From Carettochelys insculpta (lineage: Eukaryota > Chordata > Testudines > Carettochelyidae): DNA of 64,000 nucleotides. Location of the stretch: positions 318,059,501 to 318,123,500 of the forward strand of contig NC_134137.1 in the NCBI RefSeq assembly GCF_033958435.1, read 5' to 3'. The notes beneath the pieces were generated by a model. The model did not search any database. It was not told the DNA's origin and saw nothing but the letters and a program-made list of their open reading frames with translations. The first letter of the stretch is position 1, and every line of letters begins with the position of its first letter. Below, one piece after another: positions 34,776 through 46,552 of the stretch. The position numbers and the translations under genes were made by a program.

Positions 34776-37700
34776 TCAAGAGAGCCAGTGGACGCCGCCC
34801 AAAGGAACTCTGCCCGGATTTGTGAGCGGAGAGAGAGGAGCAGAAATAGGCCCCACAGTCTCAGGCCTCCCTCCCTCCAGCCTCCTTTTCCGAGTGTTAT
34901 AAATGTCTACCTTGGCCATAGCCAGAAGGAGGCTGACGAGGAGGTCCTGCGACTTGGTGGGGCCACAGATAGGGTGTTCAAGGATAAGAAGGTGCAGGGA
35001 GAAGTGCAACCAGAACCTCAGCAAGAGGTTCTGGAGGAGCCAAAAGAGGGGCTGCAACCTGGTGCACTCAATGTAAATGTGCGCCAGGGTCTCCCTCGTG
35101 CCGCAAAAGAAGCAAGTGTCCGGGAGGGGGGTGAACTGCACCAGGTACACTCCCGTGCTCACCGCCCCATGAAGAATTCTCCAGCTGATGTCCCTGGCAG
35201 GCCACGGGACCAGGGTAGAATAAAGGCTGGCCCACCAGGGCTCCCCACCCTCTGAAGGTGGTAGAAGGTCCTGCCACTTGTGGTCTGGGTGGGACGAGAG
35301 GGTGGGGAAGTGGAGCATGTGAAGCACGAGCGTGTACAGATGACTTCGGGGTGTGGTTTGGAAGGGGACCGGCTGCAAGGCATGCAGCCAGCTGGGATGA
35401 TGCAGGAGAGGGGGGCGGGAAGGCTCGCAGAGCCTGGGGCCCACAGAGAGGTCCGGAGGGCCAGGAGTAAGAGGGGGACGGGGTGCACCCTCTTGCAGGA
35501 CCCGCCGTAGGTAGACGTGAGCAGCGGGTGGCAAGACAGCCTTCACCTCCTTGAGTAAGCACTGGGGAGACCGAAGGGTGGAGAGCCCCATGCGCTGGGC
35601 GAGCGCCAGGGCCTCCATCCAGTCTCCCCGGTCGTAGTCCAGGAGGTCTCCGACCCTGGTGATTCCACCGAGGACCAGCCTCCAGCATACCGCGGGGGAC
35701 TCCACTGCCTGCACACGGAGGTAGGGGTTGTGTAGCAGGGGCTCTGCGAGGAGGTCTTCCCCCACAGTGGCCCCTAAGGACCTGGAGACTGCGAGGAGCC
35801 GCCAGGTGCAGAGGAGGGCCTGGTGGAAGGCCAGCAGCTCCAAGAGGTCTCGCAGATGGCCTCTCAAAGACAGATAAAGGAGCTGCCGGTCATATCGGAG
35901 CCCTTGAAAGCGACAGAGGAAAGAGTGTGCCAGCGTGCTCCACGCCAGACTATCTGCACTATTGCTGTTGAGGAGTCCCTGCAGGGCCTGGAGGTGGAAG
36001 ACCTGGACCTGAGTGCGGAGGCAGGTCAGGCCCTGTCCTCCCTCCTCCGGGGGAGATGGAGAACCCCTGCAGGGACCCAATGCAGTCCTGGCCAGAAGAA
36101 CTCCAGAATTACCTTCCAGAGGGCGGCCAGGAAACCCGGAGGTGGGACAAGGGTGCTGAGTCAGTGCCAGAGCATGGACAGGACTAATTGATTAAGCACC
36201 TGTGCCCTCCCCCGTAGGGAGAGGCACTGAAGCAGCCCCACCCACCTCCGCAACTGCTCAGCCACCCTGCCCTCTAAACCCTGCCAGTTTTCTGGTGGAG
36301 AGGGATGCGTGGCAGATAGGAAGATGCCCAGATAGGACAGCGGACCCGCGCTCCACCGAATGGCCTGAAGTGCAGGAGGGAGGCGGCCCGCCTGCCACCC
36401 AGCCCCAACCACCAGGCCAGAGCTCTTGACCCAGTTGACCTTGGCAGAGGAGGCCACTGAGTAGATGGCTTGGCAGGCCTCCAACTGCACCAGGTCTCCC
36501 AGGTCCTGGACCACGAGGAGTACATCATCGGTGTACGCCGACAGGACCAGCCACAGCTCTGGCTCATGGAGCACCAACACCATCAACCTTCGCCAAAGGA
36601 GACAGAGGAAGGGCTCGATGGCCAGAGTGTAGAGCTGGCCTGACAGTGGGCAGCCCTGATGCACCCCTCGCCCGAAGCTGACTGGAGCGGTCAGGGGCCA
36701 GTTGAGCTTGACCAGACACTCTGAGGCAGCGTACAGCACCTGGAGAAACCCAATAAAACGGGGTCTGAAGCCGAAGGCCCTCAGAGTGCCCAGGAGATAC
36801 CCGTGGTCCACCCTGTCGAACGCCTTCTCCTGGTCCAAGGACAGGAGGGCGAACAACAGACCATTCCTACACCCGAGCTCCAAGAGATCCTGGACCAGAT
36901 AGAGGTTATCGAAGATGGTACGGCCCGGCATGGTGTAGGTCTGGGCAGGGTGGACCACTTCCTGCAGCACGGACCCCAAGCAACGGGAGATGGCTTTGGC
37001 AATTATCTTGTAGTCCGTGCCGAGGAGCGAGATGGGATGCCAGTTCTGAAGGTCGCGGGGGTCTCCCTTTTTGGGCAGCAGGATGAGGACGGCCCCCCTG
37101 CACGACAGGGGGAGGACCCTGTTCTGCAAGGACTTGGCCCAGACACTGAGCAGGTCTGGGCCGAGGACGTCCCAAAACACACGGTAGAACTCCACGGTCA
37201 GCCCATCCATGCCTGGGGATTTGTCGGTGGGCATGAAATGGAGGGCTTCCGAGAGCTCGGCCAGAGTGAGAGGAAGCTCCAGCCGGTCCTGGTCGCCCAT
37301 GCTGACTGAAGGGAGGTGGTCCCAAAGCACTCTGCAGGCATTGGCGTTGGTCGGATCTGGGGAGAAAAGGGTGGTGTAGAAGGCACAAGCCCTCTCACGC
37401 ATCTCCACTGGATCCGTAAGAGGGGTGCCATCCTCCGCGAGGAGGCAGAGGATATATTTCTTCTCACCCCTCTTTTTCTCCAGGGTGTAGAAGAAGTGGG
37501 AGCCATGGTCCATCTCCCGAAGGAGCTGGATCTGTGACCTCACCAAGGCCCCCTGTGCCCGAAGGGCGTCGAGGGCCCTGAGCTCGTCCTGCTTCTCCCG
37601 GTATGTGCCGCAGAGGGGTGGATCCTTGGGGCTGGTGGCCAGGCACCTCTCCAGCTCAAGGACCTCCCGCTCCAGCTATCCTATCAACGCATCCCACCGC

Positions 37701-38623
37701 CAGCTGGCCCCCCCGGGTATAGTCGCAGCAGAAGAGCCACGTGCGCAATTTTCCCAGATCCCACCACCGCCACGCCAAGGAAAAGATGCACCGTTGCCCA
37801 TGCCAGGCCAGCCAGAACTCCCGGAAGGACGCCATGAAGCCCACATCCCCCAGCAGGCTATTATTAAAATGCCAGTAGGCCGACCCCTGCTTCCCCGGTG
37901 AAAGGGAAGCCTTCATGGCCACCAGGTGGTGGTCCGAGAAGGGGGCCGGCTGCACGCTGGAGGAGTGGGCCCGGGAAAGGAGTTGCCGAGTGATATAGAT
38001 GGGGTCCAACCAGGAGTGTACAGATTTATGGCCCACCACTCGGACGTAGGTAAAGACGGTATCCTCGTCTGGGTGGTGGCTGAGCCAGACATCCACCAGG
38101 GAGCGATGGTTGATGAGCTCCCTGAGGACGTCCGCAGTGGCCTGGCACTGCTCAGTCCCCGTACGGTCCCGTTCCTTGAGGGTGCAATTGAAATCCCCGC
38201 CGAGGACCAGGCACTCGCGAGGATCGATGGAGTCAAGGAAGGCCGCCGCCTGCTGGAAGAAGGATGTTATCTCCGGGCTGGATGTCAGGGCGTAGACGTT
38301 GAGGAGGTGGAGGGGCAACCCCTCTATCCGTACCCGGAGATACAGCAGGCGGCCTGGCACGACCTTGATGCTCCCCAGCACCTCGGGCTACAGGTCTGGG
38401 GAGAACAGGGTCGCTACTCCGGCCTGATGGGCCGAGAGGTGACTAAGATGGACCCCGTCTCCCCACTCCAGCCACCAGCTGGCTTCGGCGGCCAGAGTAG
38501 CGTGGGTCTCCTGCAAGAAGGTGACCGAGTACCCCCCTCCCAGAGGAAGGAGAGCACTCGGCACCTGCGGAGACCCGACCCGCAGCCCCTGGCATTTAAT
38601 GAGGCAAAGATGATCAGCACCAT
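34776..38623 (-). pseudogene. Tx1-like LINE ORF2: endonuclease, reverse transcriptase, CCHC
   Basis: Starts at ATG 38623 (MVLIIFASLNARGC, first endonuclease strand). The apurinic-type endonuclease continues in another frame as FLQETHA, a TAG at 38388-38390, LVLGGDFNC, SWLDPIYI and FSDHHLV (to about 37656). A long open frame at 37546-36161 carries the RT: DKSPGMDGLTVEF, ILLPKKGDPRDLQNWHPISLL, LDQEKAFDRVDH, GVHQGCPLSGQLY, and the catalytic AYTDDVLLVV in place of the usual FADD. A frameshift near 36120 leads into the 434-codon C-terminus (36080-34776) with the CFFCGTRETLAHIYIEC zinc motif (CX2CX7HX4C). Wording and the YTDD box fit the Tx1/L1 group of non-LTR elements. At least one stop and two to three frameshifts disable it. 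Confidence 0.85.
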
Positions 38624-41600
38624 TTGGAGGGATGGGGAAGATCCTCACCGGAGGGAGCACCAATGGCCCCCGTGGGGCCACGCAGCAAGCTGTGACTGAC
38701 GCCGAAGGTAATTAAGGCATCACGGAAGCTGCGGGCCCATTGGTAGGCTGTGACGTCCCTTCTCCCGGTCCCCTTGCCCTCTTTTAAAAGGGCCCTCACG
38801 GACTCTAGGATGGCGTGGAAGTCACCCCAGAGCTGGAGGGCAAGAGCGACCTTGTTCTTGGACCCATGGACATCGTCCAAGAACTGGTGTATCTCGCCTG
38901 CCAGTGCATGGGGTGCTGGGGTTTCAGGGTGCTGGGGATCCGTCAGCCCTGTTTTCTTGTGGGCCCCGCAGCCGGAAAAAAGGTCGAAGTGGGGAGTGGG
39001 GTCTAAGTTTGGGAGGGATAGGGGCGGCAGAGAGAGAGCAGCCCCGGAGGTGCTGGGAGTGGGCGGTACGGCAAAGGCCTCCTGGGCAATCACAGCCTCG
39101 GGGGCAGATGTGGGTGGACAAATGTTGAGGGTAGGGGTAGGGGGCAGAGGGGGGAGGGTGGGGAGGATGAGGTTTGGAAGGGAAGGGTCTGAAGGGGGTG
39201 GAGGGGGAGCAGGAGGGGGCGGGAGTGGCGGAAGAGGGGGAAGGGGAGGGCCTGGAGGGGGGAGGGTTACAGGTTTTTGGATGGGGCATTGATTGGAGAG
39301 GGGAGCGGGGTGGGGGTACAGAGGGGGGCCAGGGTGGGAGTAGAGCCTGGGATGGGAGCGGAGGGGATCTCGGGAGGGGGAACTTCCACGGGCGGTGGAA
39401 GGGGAGTTGGGGTTAGGGGCAAGGTGCCCACGCACTGAGGGCAGTGGGAATGGTGGTAGGGTCTTCGGGTCCAGGAGGGGAGGGAAGGCATAATGGGAAC
39501 ACCAGTTCTCCAGGGGCGTCCGGGGGCTGGCCAACCTCCGCTGGGAGGTTGTCCCCAGTTGAGAGGGGGCCATGTCCCACGACATCCTGGAGCAGGGAAG
39601 CGGGGCAGGTAAAGGGTGCTAGTGGACAGGGAGAGGGGGAGCGAGGTGGGTGGGGAGCAGAGGGACGGCCCGCAGGCCTCCAATAGAAGGCCGTCCGTGT
39701 CAAGGGCTGCCAGGGTGAGACCCAGGACCTCGACCTCTTGCGAGAGGAGGGTGAGGCCGAGGCTTACCTCCTCTGGACGCTCCACAGGGGCAAGCTGGGC
39801 AGTGGCTGGAGGGGTGTCGGAGGAGGGCGAGGGGACAGCGGAGGCAGTCTCTGTTTTTTGAGGCTCTGGCTCCTGGACAGAAGGGGTGGTGTCCTTTATG
39901 GCCGCCGTGGCAACTCCAGCCACCCCTGGCAGACGCTCAGTGGCCGGGGGTTCAGTGGGTGGGCTGGTGCTGGAGGATCTTTTTGGTGCTTTGCGGGGCA
40001 CACCCGCCCCATCCTCCGACGGGGTGGGGTGCTGGGCACGCGCACTTCCTTTCTTCCTTTTTCCCCCTATCAGCACCCAGTCTTCCGAGGAGGGGGGCTG
40101 GGCGGCAGGGGAGGAAGGGCCAGGGGACTGAGGCAGCAAGGAGGGAGGGAGGAAAGGAGGGGCCGGGACAGTAGGGGGAGGGGACGGCTCGCCCTGGGGT
40201 GGGCCCTGCCCATGTCCTGCCGCCGGCCCTGCCTCCCTCTCCTCCGCGGGCCCGGCTCTTGTGCCCGCTCAGGCGCCAGCGCCCTCTTCTTCTTGCCTGG
40301 CACCATGTGGCCAGGCGCCCTCCAACGCCCGAGTGGCGATGGATCCATCCGGGATGAGAGGACGACGGGAGGTCCTGGTCTCGTGGCTGGCGCCCCCCTG
40401 GTTGGAGGAGGTCCTGGGCTGCTCTTCGTGCTGGGCCAGGGGGCAATCTCTTCAGACATGCCCCGCCGCCCAGCACACGAAACACCGGGCCTCCCCCAGG
40501 ATGTAAAAGACCCGGTACTGGGCCCCTTGATAGGGTACAAGTACAGCCCCTCCTGGGCTACCCCGCCCTGTGCTGCCACCGGCGACAGTTGTACCCGAGC
40601 CTGCCGGCAGAAAGAAAGCACACACCGAAGGGCGGGGTCTCTGCAGCATACGGGGAGGGGGCTCAGGACTGACAGAGGCCAGCCCAGGGTGGCAAGGAAA
40701 GGCAAAAGGGTGGAGTTGGGGAGGAAGGGTGAGACGGAGGAGAACACCACCTGCACACCCAGGTCTTCCAGCAGCTCCAGGGACACGTGCACGCCCTCTA
40801 CCACCAAGACCCTCTCCACCGCCACCTGGGCGGCAGCCTCCGAAGCCAGGAAGAAGACAATCTTCTCAAACATCCGAGAGGCCACCACCACGGCCGCGGG
40901 CCCCACCACCCATGCCAACACCTGCATGTAGGTTTCTACGTGGGGCGACGCAGCCACCAGGAGGCAGCGGCCTCCGTGCCTCCTGGTGAGCATGGGGAAG
41001 GGGCTGCGACCGTCGGGGGTGGTAGTCCTGGCGGAGGTGGAGGGAGCAGGGAGCAGGGTGCGAGGCAGCAGTCGCCGCCTGGGTGTACGACCTGGGGGCC
41101 GAAGAATTGGAGCCCCCAGGTGCAGTGGTGGGAACAGGGGGGCAGGGAGAAGGGGGAGCTGCGCCAGATGTTGCAGCAGCTGGGGTAAGAGCCCCAGCCA
41201 CGGGAGGTTTGGCCTTCCAGGCGGGGCTCTTGCCTTTCTTTTTTCCCCTGGCCCTTCCTACCCTTTTGGGGGGTTGGGTTCGGCGCGGGGTCACCAGGGC
41301 TACGTCTACACGTGCACCCAACTTCGAAATAGCTTATTTCGATGTTGCGACATCGAAATAGGCTATTTTGATGAATAACGTCTACACGTCCTCCAGGGCT
41401 GGCAACGTCGATGTTCAACTTCGACGTTGCTCAGCCCAACATCGAAATAGGCACAGCGAGGGAACGTCTACACGCCAAAGTAGCACACATCGAAATAAGG
41501 GAGCCAGGCACAGCTGCAGACAGGGTCACGGGGCGGACTCAACAGCAAGTCGCTCCCTTAAAGGGCCCCTCCCAGACACACTTTCATTAAACAGTGCAAG

Positions 41601-42340
41601 ATACACAGAGCCAACAACTAGTTGCAGACCCTGTATATGCAGCACGGACCCCCAGCTGCAGCAGCAGCAGCCAGAAGCCCTGGGCTAAGGGCTGCTGCCC
41701 ACGGTGACCACAGAGCCCCGCAAGGGCTGGAGAGAGAGTATCTCTCAACCCCCCAGCTGATGGCCGCCATGGAGGACCCCGCTATTTCGATGTTGCGGGA
41801 CGTGGATCGTCTACACGTCCCTACTTCGATGTTGAACGTCGAAGTAGGGCGCTATTCCCATCCCCTCATGGGGTTAGCAACTTCGACGTCTCGCCGCCTA
41901 ACGTCGATTTCAACTTCGAAATAGCGCCCAACACGTGTAGACGTGACGGGCGCTATTTCGAAGTTACTGCCGCTACTTCGAAGTAGCGTGCACGTGTAGA
42001 CGCAGCTCAGAGGACACCATGGTGCAGGTGGCACAAGCCCCGGAGCCTACGCCCATGCCCTCGACCTACGAGATGGCAAGGACCCTGGCGGCCCTGGACA
42101 AGGAGGCCTCCATTTCAGAGGTGGAAGAGGTGCCAGTGGAAGGAAGAGGGAGGGAGGCATCGCCAGATGACCCCCTGGTGGTTGTAGAGGCCATGGTGAG
42201 GGGTGCAAGGGCGAGGGAATTTACTGGGGTGGCGCACTTTAAGAAAGAGCGGGGGAGGGGAGGAGAAGAGAGGGAGGAAGTGGTTGCACCTCCCCCACCG
42301 GCCAAGCTGAGGACCTGGTCAGGTGGGGGTGGGGCAGGAG
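38614..42340 (-). pseudogene. Tx1-like LINE ORF1 (nucleic-acid-binding protein), interrupted
   Basis: Pieces in three frames. The upstream part at 42305-42012 (FLKCATPVNSLALAPL, SGDASLPLPST) is cut off by the MITE at 41298-42007. It resumes at 41290 (PRRTQPPKRVGRARGKKKG) and includes MFEKIVFFLASEAAAQVAVE and VFSSVSPFLPNSTLLPFLA (40993 downward), typical of Tx1 ORF1 single-strand nucleic-acid-binding regions. A CCHC knuckle follows at about 40500-40440: CFVCWAAGHV, a TGA, then RDCP; the TGA is best explained as CGA to TGA decay. The C-terminal part is Pro/Ser-rich and ends SKWC with TGA at 38614, overlapping the ORF2 ATG by 10 bases. Frameshifts near 40650, 40140 and 39400 and the MITE make it non-functional. 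Confidence 0.78.
41298..42007 (-). mobile_element. 710-bp Harbinger MITE (family A) inside LINE ORF1
   Basis: Ends GGCTACGTCTACACGTGC and GCACGTGTAGACGCAGCT. Target duplication CAG at 41295-41297 and 42008-42010. Nearly identical to 1399-2108 and 57015-57724. Confidence 0.92.
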
Positions 42341-43385
42341 GAGAGGGAGGTGCAAGGGGGCCACAACTTCCAGCACAGGGTGGTAAGCAGCTCCTGCAAC
42401 TGCACTGGGATGTGTGTGTGGGGGGGATTCAATATTTGTACGTGTGGGGAGGTGAGTGAGTGGAAGGGGAGGGGCTTAGGCACCTAACAGAAGAAAGCGG
42501 GGGGAGCAGGGGCACAAGGAAGGGGGGCAAGGTGGAAGGGTGACAAAGCCAACCAAAGGAGAGGGGGGTTAGGGGGAAGAATGTGCCCACGGGTGCCTGA
42601 CGGTGGGCCCACAGCAGCCGCTGCAGAGCCCCACAGGAGCAGGAAGGAGGAAGGGGCAGATGATTAGGGTGGGGCCCAGATGGAAAGGGCCCTGGCGGCA
42701 GCTGGGTGTGGGGGGGCGGTGAAAGAGGCGGTGGCTGCAGTGGTGGGGCAGGGACCACACCCTAACACCCCACCCCCAACTATGCAGCCACCCCTGTGGA
42801 GCCCCGGTGGGGAGGGGCCCCACCCCAACTCACCACCCCAAGCCACTCCACAGGAAGCTGTGGCGGGAAGCCCAGCCACCGTCCAAGAAAGCCCCTTACC
42901 TCCTCCGGAGCAGTGAGGATGCAGCAGCCAGTGGATGGAAAGGTGGGCCCAAGTAGAGTGCCAGCAGAGTCCCCCCCAGAAGATGGAAGGAGGGGGGGTA
43001 CCCTCCTCCCCGCCAAGAGGCAGGGCAGCAGGAATCCCCCCTCACACCACCCAAGCAGCAGGTCCAGAAGAAACTAGCTGGGAGGGGTGGGACGGGGGAG
43101 AAGGCAGCCTGCCTAAGGCAGGGAGGAGAAGCTGGCCCAGAAGGGGGGCCAAAAGACAGCCCCAGGGGGGCCTGAATCAGCCAAAGGCTGCCCACCCCCA
43201 GCACCTCACCTCCCAAGTGCGGGGCTCCCCAAATGGGATCCCTGTGGCAGCCCTGCAGCCTACAGGACAGAGTGTTTCTGTTCCCTGTCTAGGCCCAGAC
43301 CTTCATTGGTCAGATAGGCCCTGTGCTCCCTATAAAAGGCTCCCCATCTGGTAGCAGGGGGGAAAAGATTTTCGAGGTGCACCAG

Positions 43386-43386
<1 letters not shown>

Positions 43387-43448
<62 letters not shown>
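43387..43448. repeat. (GGAGCA)n hexanucleotide repeat
   Basis: About ten tandem GGAGCA units within the LTR-like 5' region. The alternating Ala-Pro and Arg-Ser frames across it are repeat artefacts. It lies about 50 bp from a plus-strand TATAAAAGG at 43331. Confidence 0.95.
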
Positions 43449-43953
43449 TGCACAGTGAAAAGGTACCACGGGGAAGTGGTGGGCGAAGTGGCCCAGGGTG
43501 AGGCTACTACTTTGGGGCAGGGGTAAAGGTCCTGCCGGTTGCCTCTTGTTCTCATAGGGACCCTGGGCTGGAGTCCAGGGTAGAGGGTGGGTCTAGACTC
43601 CCCCCACCCTTCCCCCGAGGGATCACTTTACTGGAGCAGGCGTGGGCCTGCAAGGGGACTGGTATTATTCTCCCTGTACTGGTCCTGCCTATGATGAGGA
43701 TGGCTCGCTAAGCGGAGACCCCTGCCTTTGGAAGGGCCTAGGCAAAAAGGGGGGCCTCCGTGAGTCTCTGAGGCAGCACAGATCCGCCAGGAAGCACAGG
43801 GACCCACAGAGGCTGACAAGGGACTTTGTCACAATAAATATAATTTTTATACATGAAATTAAAAAAAGTTACTACCTGATAACTTACAGGCATTAGCAAC
43901 AGTCTGGTGAAGGAATGAAAATATTTGAAAAATCCCAAAGGAGCAATCTCTTA

Positions 43954-44229
43954 GGCTGTGTCTAGATTTCTGAGAGCTGTTGGCAAGAGATATGCAAACT
44001 GTGCACTGCTTTTTGTGAATCTCTTGCTGGCAGCTGAGTTGGGAGAGTCTTTCCCCACATTTGGCCTGTCCACGTGGGGCCAATGTCAAGGAAGCCCCCA
44101 CTACTGAGACATCCCTTCTTCCTCATGGAATGACGAAGACAGGGATGTCGGCAGAATGCTCCAGACACAGATGACTTCTGCTGAGAGACCTCCAGTCTCC
44201 CAACAGAAGCCTGCAGTTTAGACACAGCA
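43954..44229. mobile_element. MITE (family G)
   Basis: The left GGCTGTGTCTAGATTTCTGA mirrors the right TAGACACAGCA. Flanks TTA and CTA agree at two of three bases. The interior is non-coding. Confidence 0.6.
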
Positions 44230-44265
44230 CTACTGAGATATTGGAGGGGCAGGATAAAGTAGTTA

Positions 44266-44912
44266 CCTCTGCACTACAGAGATCTTTCGAAACAATCCCT
44301 TCCGGAAGATCTCTTCCAAAAGAACTTCTTTTGAAAGAGTATCAGAGAGGTAGCTGTGTTAGTCCATATCTTTAAAACCAGCGAGAAGTCCTGTGGCACC
44401 TTATAGACTTGCAGATATTTTGGAGCATAAGCTTTCATGGGCAAAGACCTGCTTCATCATGCATCTGATGAAGCAGGTCTTTGCCCACGGAAGCTTATGC
44501 ACCAAATATCAGTTGGTCTATAAGGTGCCACAGGACTTCTTGTTGTTTTCGAAACAGTGTGTCCACACACAAAAAAGCGGATCAAAATCTGCTCTTTTGA
44601 AAGAGCGTCCCCACAGCCCCCGCTCTTTCTAAAGAATCGGTCGTGGATTGAAAAATCAGGTGTCATTAGGACTGCTTTTTTGGGAGAAGGGCCCTGCAGA
44701 GTGTTTATACACGTTTCCTTTCGAAAGAAGCTTTTGAAATACGGTGCTCTTCTCAGAACAAGAAAGGAAGAGTAATTTCAAAAGGAGTGCCTCATTTTTT
44801 TGATTTACTTTCAAAAGAGCACTTTTTGTGTGTAGACCCCCCACTGGCTCTTTCAAAAGAGCCCCCTTCTTTTGAAAAATTTTTCGAAAGAACTTGCTAG
44901 TGTAGATGCAGC
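44266..44912. mobile_element. MITE (family F), interrupted by a SINE
   Basis: Shares ordered blocks with 51670-52092: AGAAGATCTCTT, TCCACACACAAAAAAG, CGGATCAAAA, CCCGCTCTTT and GAACTTGCTAGTGTAGATG. The SINE at 44340-44547 interrupts it. The left end has diverged. Confidence 0.65.
44340..44547 (+). mobile_element. Complete fold-back SINE
   Basis: Starts TATCAGAGAGGTAGCTGTGT and ends GGACTTCTTGTTGTTTT. Two arms of about 90 bp are inverted copies (GTCCTGTGGCACCTTATAGA mirrored by TCTATAAGGTGCCACAGGAC) meeting at CATCATGCATCTGATG. Flanks TTTTGAAAGAG (44329-44339) and TTTTCGAAACAG (44546-44557) look like a decayed target duplication. Confidence 0.72.
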
Positions 44913-45139
44913 AAGGGAGAAACTTTGAATAGGAGACCCCAGTTGTATTAAAGCACTTCATTGAGATATGGGGTGTGTCTGTTCAAAAAAAACTTTGCAA
45001 GCATCTACACAGCACAACCGCTATTTTGAAAAAAATCCAAAATAGCAGACATCTTATTTTGAAATAGGTAAACCTCATTCGATGAGGAATGACTCCTGTT
45101 CCTAAATAGATATTTTGGAATAGGGACTGTGTGGACAGG

Positions 45140-45450
45140 GGCTACATCTACACTGCACTCCACTTTCAGAAGAGGAATGCAAATGAAGGAGCTCAATAAT
45201 GGAAACGAAGCACTGATTTACATATCTTGAGCTTTATTTGCATCATCTCATGAGATTGCACTTCTGGGACAGGCTTTTCCGAAAGCAAAAACTGCCATGT
45301 ACACGGGGTTCCTTCGGAGAAAAAAAAGTTTTCAAAAGAGCCCTTCTTCCTCTTTTGTATCCTGTATTTGTAAATCAGTGCTTTATTTTCATTCTGATCG
45401 CTCTCATTTGCATTCTGCTTCCAGAAGTGGAATGCAGTGTAGATGCAGCC
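45140..45450. mobile_element. MITE (family H) nested in an older element
   Basis: Ends GGCTACATCTACACTGCA and TGCAGTGTAGATGCAGCC. Target duplication AGG at 45137-45139 and 45451-45453. The flanks (about 44967-45139 and 45451-45542), rich in TATTTTGAAATAG wording, look like the halves of another, older MITE. Confidence 0.8.
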
Positions 45451-45572
45451 AGGGAATGTGGGCTATTTCAAAATAAGGTACTGTGTATTCAAGGGATCTA
45501 TTTTGGGATATGATGTATTGTGTCTGGACATGGTATTTCAAAGTAACTGAGAACTATTCTGATACACATTTT

Positions 45573-45994
45573 GGCCACATCTGCACTCGCAAGTTCTTCT
45601 GGAAAATCCGGCCCTTTTTCAAAAGAACGCGAGGAGCGTCCACACACAAAATGCACTCTTTCGATCCAAAATCAGAAGACTGCAGCTCTTCTCCCAGAAG
45701 CCCTCTTTTGCTCCTGGATCAGGAAGAGCTCCTCCTTTGAAAAGCTTATTTTGAAAAAAAAAAAAAAAAGTGTAGTTGCTCCGTGGGCCCTTTTTTCAAA
45801 AAAGCAGTCGTCATGGTGCAAGATTTTTTGATCCCTGGCCCGTTCTTTCTAAAGAGTGGGGGCTATGTGGAAGCTCTCTATTGGAAGAGCAGATTATCTT
45901 TTGATCTGCTTTTTTGTGTGTGGACATGCTGTTTTGAACGAAGATCTTCCAGAAGATCATCTTTCAAAAGATAATTGTAGTGTAGACAGACAGC
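45573..45994. mobile_element. MITE related to family F
   Basis: GGCCACATCTGCACTCGCAA on the left and TTGTAGTGTAGACAGACAG on the right enclose blocks shared with family F (TCCACACACAAAA, GATCTGCTTTTTTGTGTG, AGAAGATCATC). Contains a poly-A tract at 45757-45772. Ends approximate. Confidence 0.6.
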
Positions 45995-45999
45995 ACTTT

Positions 46000-46223
46000 G
46001 GCTGTGGCCACACTAATGCGACACTTCAGATGGGAAGAAGTGGCGTTTGAAATCAGGGAACCATTTTGATAGGCCCCTGGCTACACAGGCAGCTGTGTTT
46101 CAAAACCAGCATTTTCAAAGGGTACGTGGCTGCTGTTATGCTAATGAGGTGCCTTATTAGCATATTCTGAAGTGCCACAATACCATGGCCCCTCCAAAAG
46201 GAGGAGCTAGTGTGGCCATAGCC
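46000..46223. mobile_element. Small MITE (family I)
   Basis: GGCTGTGGCCACACTAATGC mirrors GGAGCTAGTGTGGCCATAGCC; flanks are TTT and TTC. The central part carries TATGCTAATGAGG and CTTATTAGCATA as an internal palindrome. Confidence 0.68.
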
Positions 46224-46552
46224 TTCGTGTGGAGATGTGCTATTTTGAAATAAGCTGTTCTGGAAAATGTCTTCCGAAATAATTTATTTTGAAATAATGC
46301 TGTTGTGCAGACATAACCATGGAGATTTAAGTGAGATATAAAAAAGGAAGAGGCTACTGGAGGCTGCAAACTGAAGAACTGACCTCCTTGCTCTGGGTAA
46401 AATATCTTGGTCATTCTCTTACCTTAGGGAAGTATTATAGTCTAAAAGAGGGAATCACTTTCCCTGGTCTTAATCAGTATGAACGTTTTGTGACAAGCCT
46501 CTTAGACCCCTAGGGCTTCTGCACTTCTTGGCAGATTTTGTTGGGTGACTCA

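Larger units (their letters stand above)
34498..43833 (-). mobile_element. Tx1-like LINE with an LTR-like 5' end
   Basis: A minus-strand unit running 5' region (43833-42340), ORF1 (42340-38614), ORF2 (38623-34776) and 3' sequence to about 34640 or 34498. The minus-strand 5' terminus reads TGTGACAAAGTCCC, the complement of the GACTTTGTCACA terminus seen on the LTR at 13269-14004. The far edge, TGTGGTCAACC at 34498, is preceded by ATAA, and ATAA also follows 43833, a possible 4-bp duplication. A MITE interrupts it at 41298-42007. A diverged plus-strand copy with the same 5' order is at 46489-49918. Confidence 0.62.

Noticed and set aside
34650..35510. Plus-strand open frames opposite the LINE ORF2 C-terminus
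   Set aside because: Shadow frames of a coding-derived minus-strand region.
38750..40931. Long plus-strand open frames of 180-397 codons
   Set aside because: Antisense shadows of the GC-rich LINE ORF1 on the minus strand; no domain and implausible Gly/Arg-rich composition.
43323..43526. Open frames with long Arg-Ser or Ala-Pro runs
   Set aside because: Translations of the (GGAGCA)n repeat on either strand.
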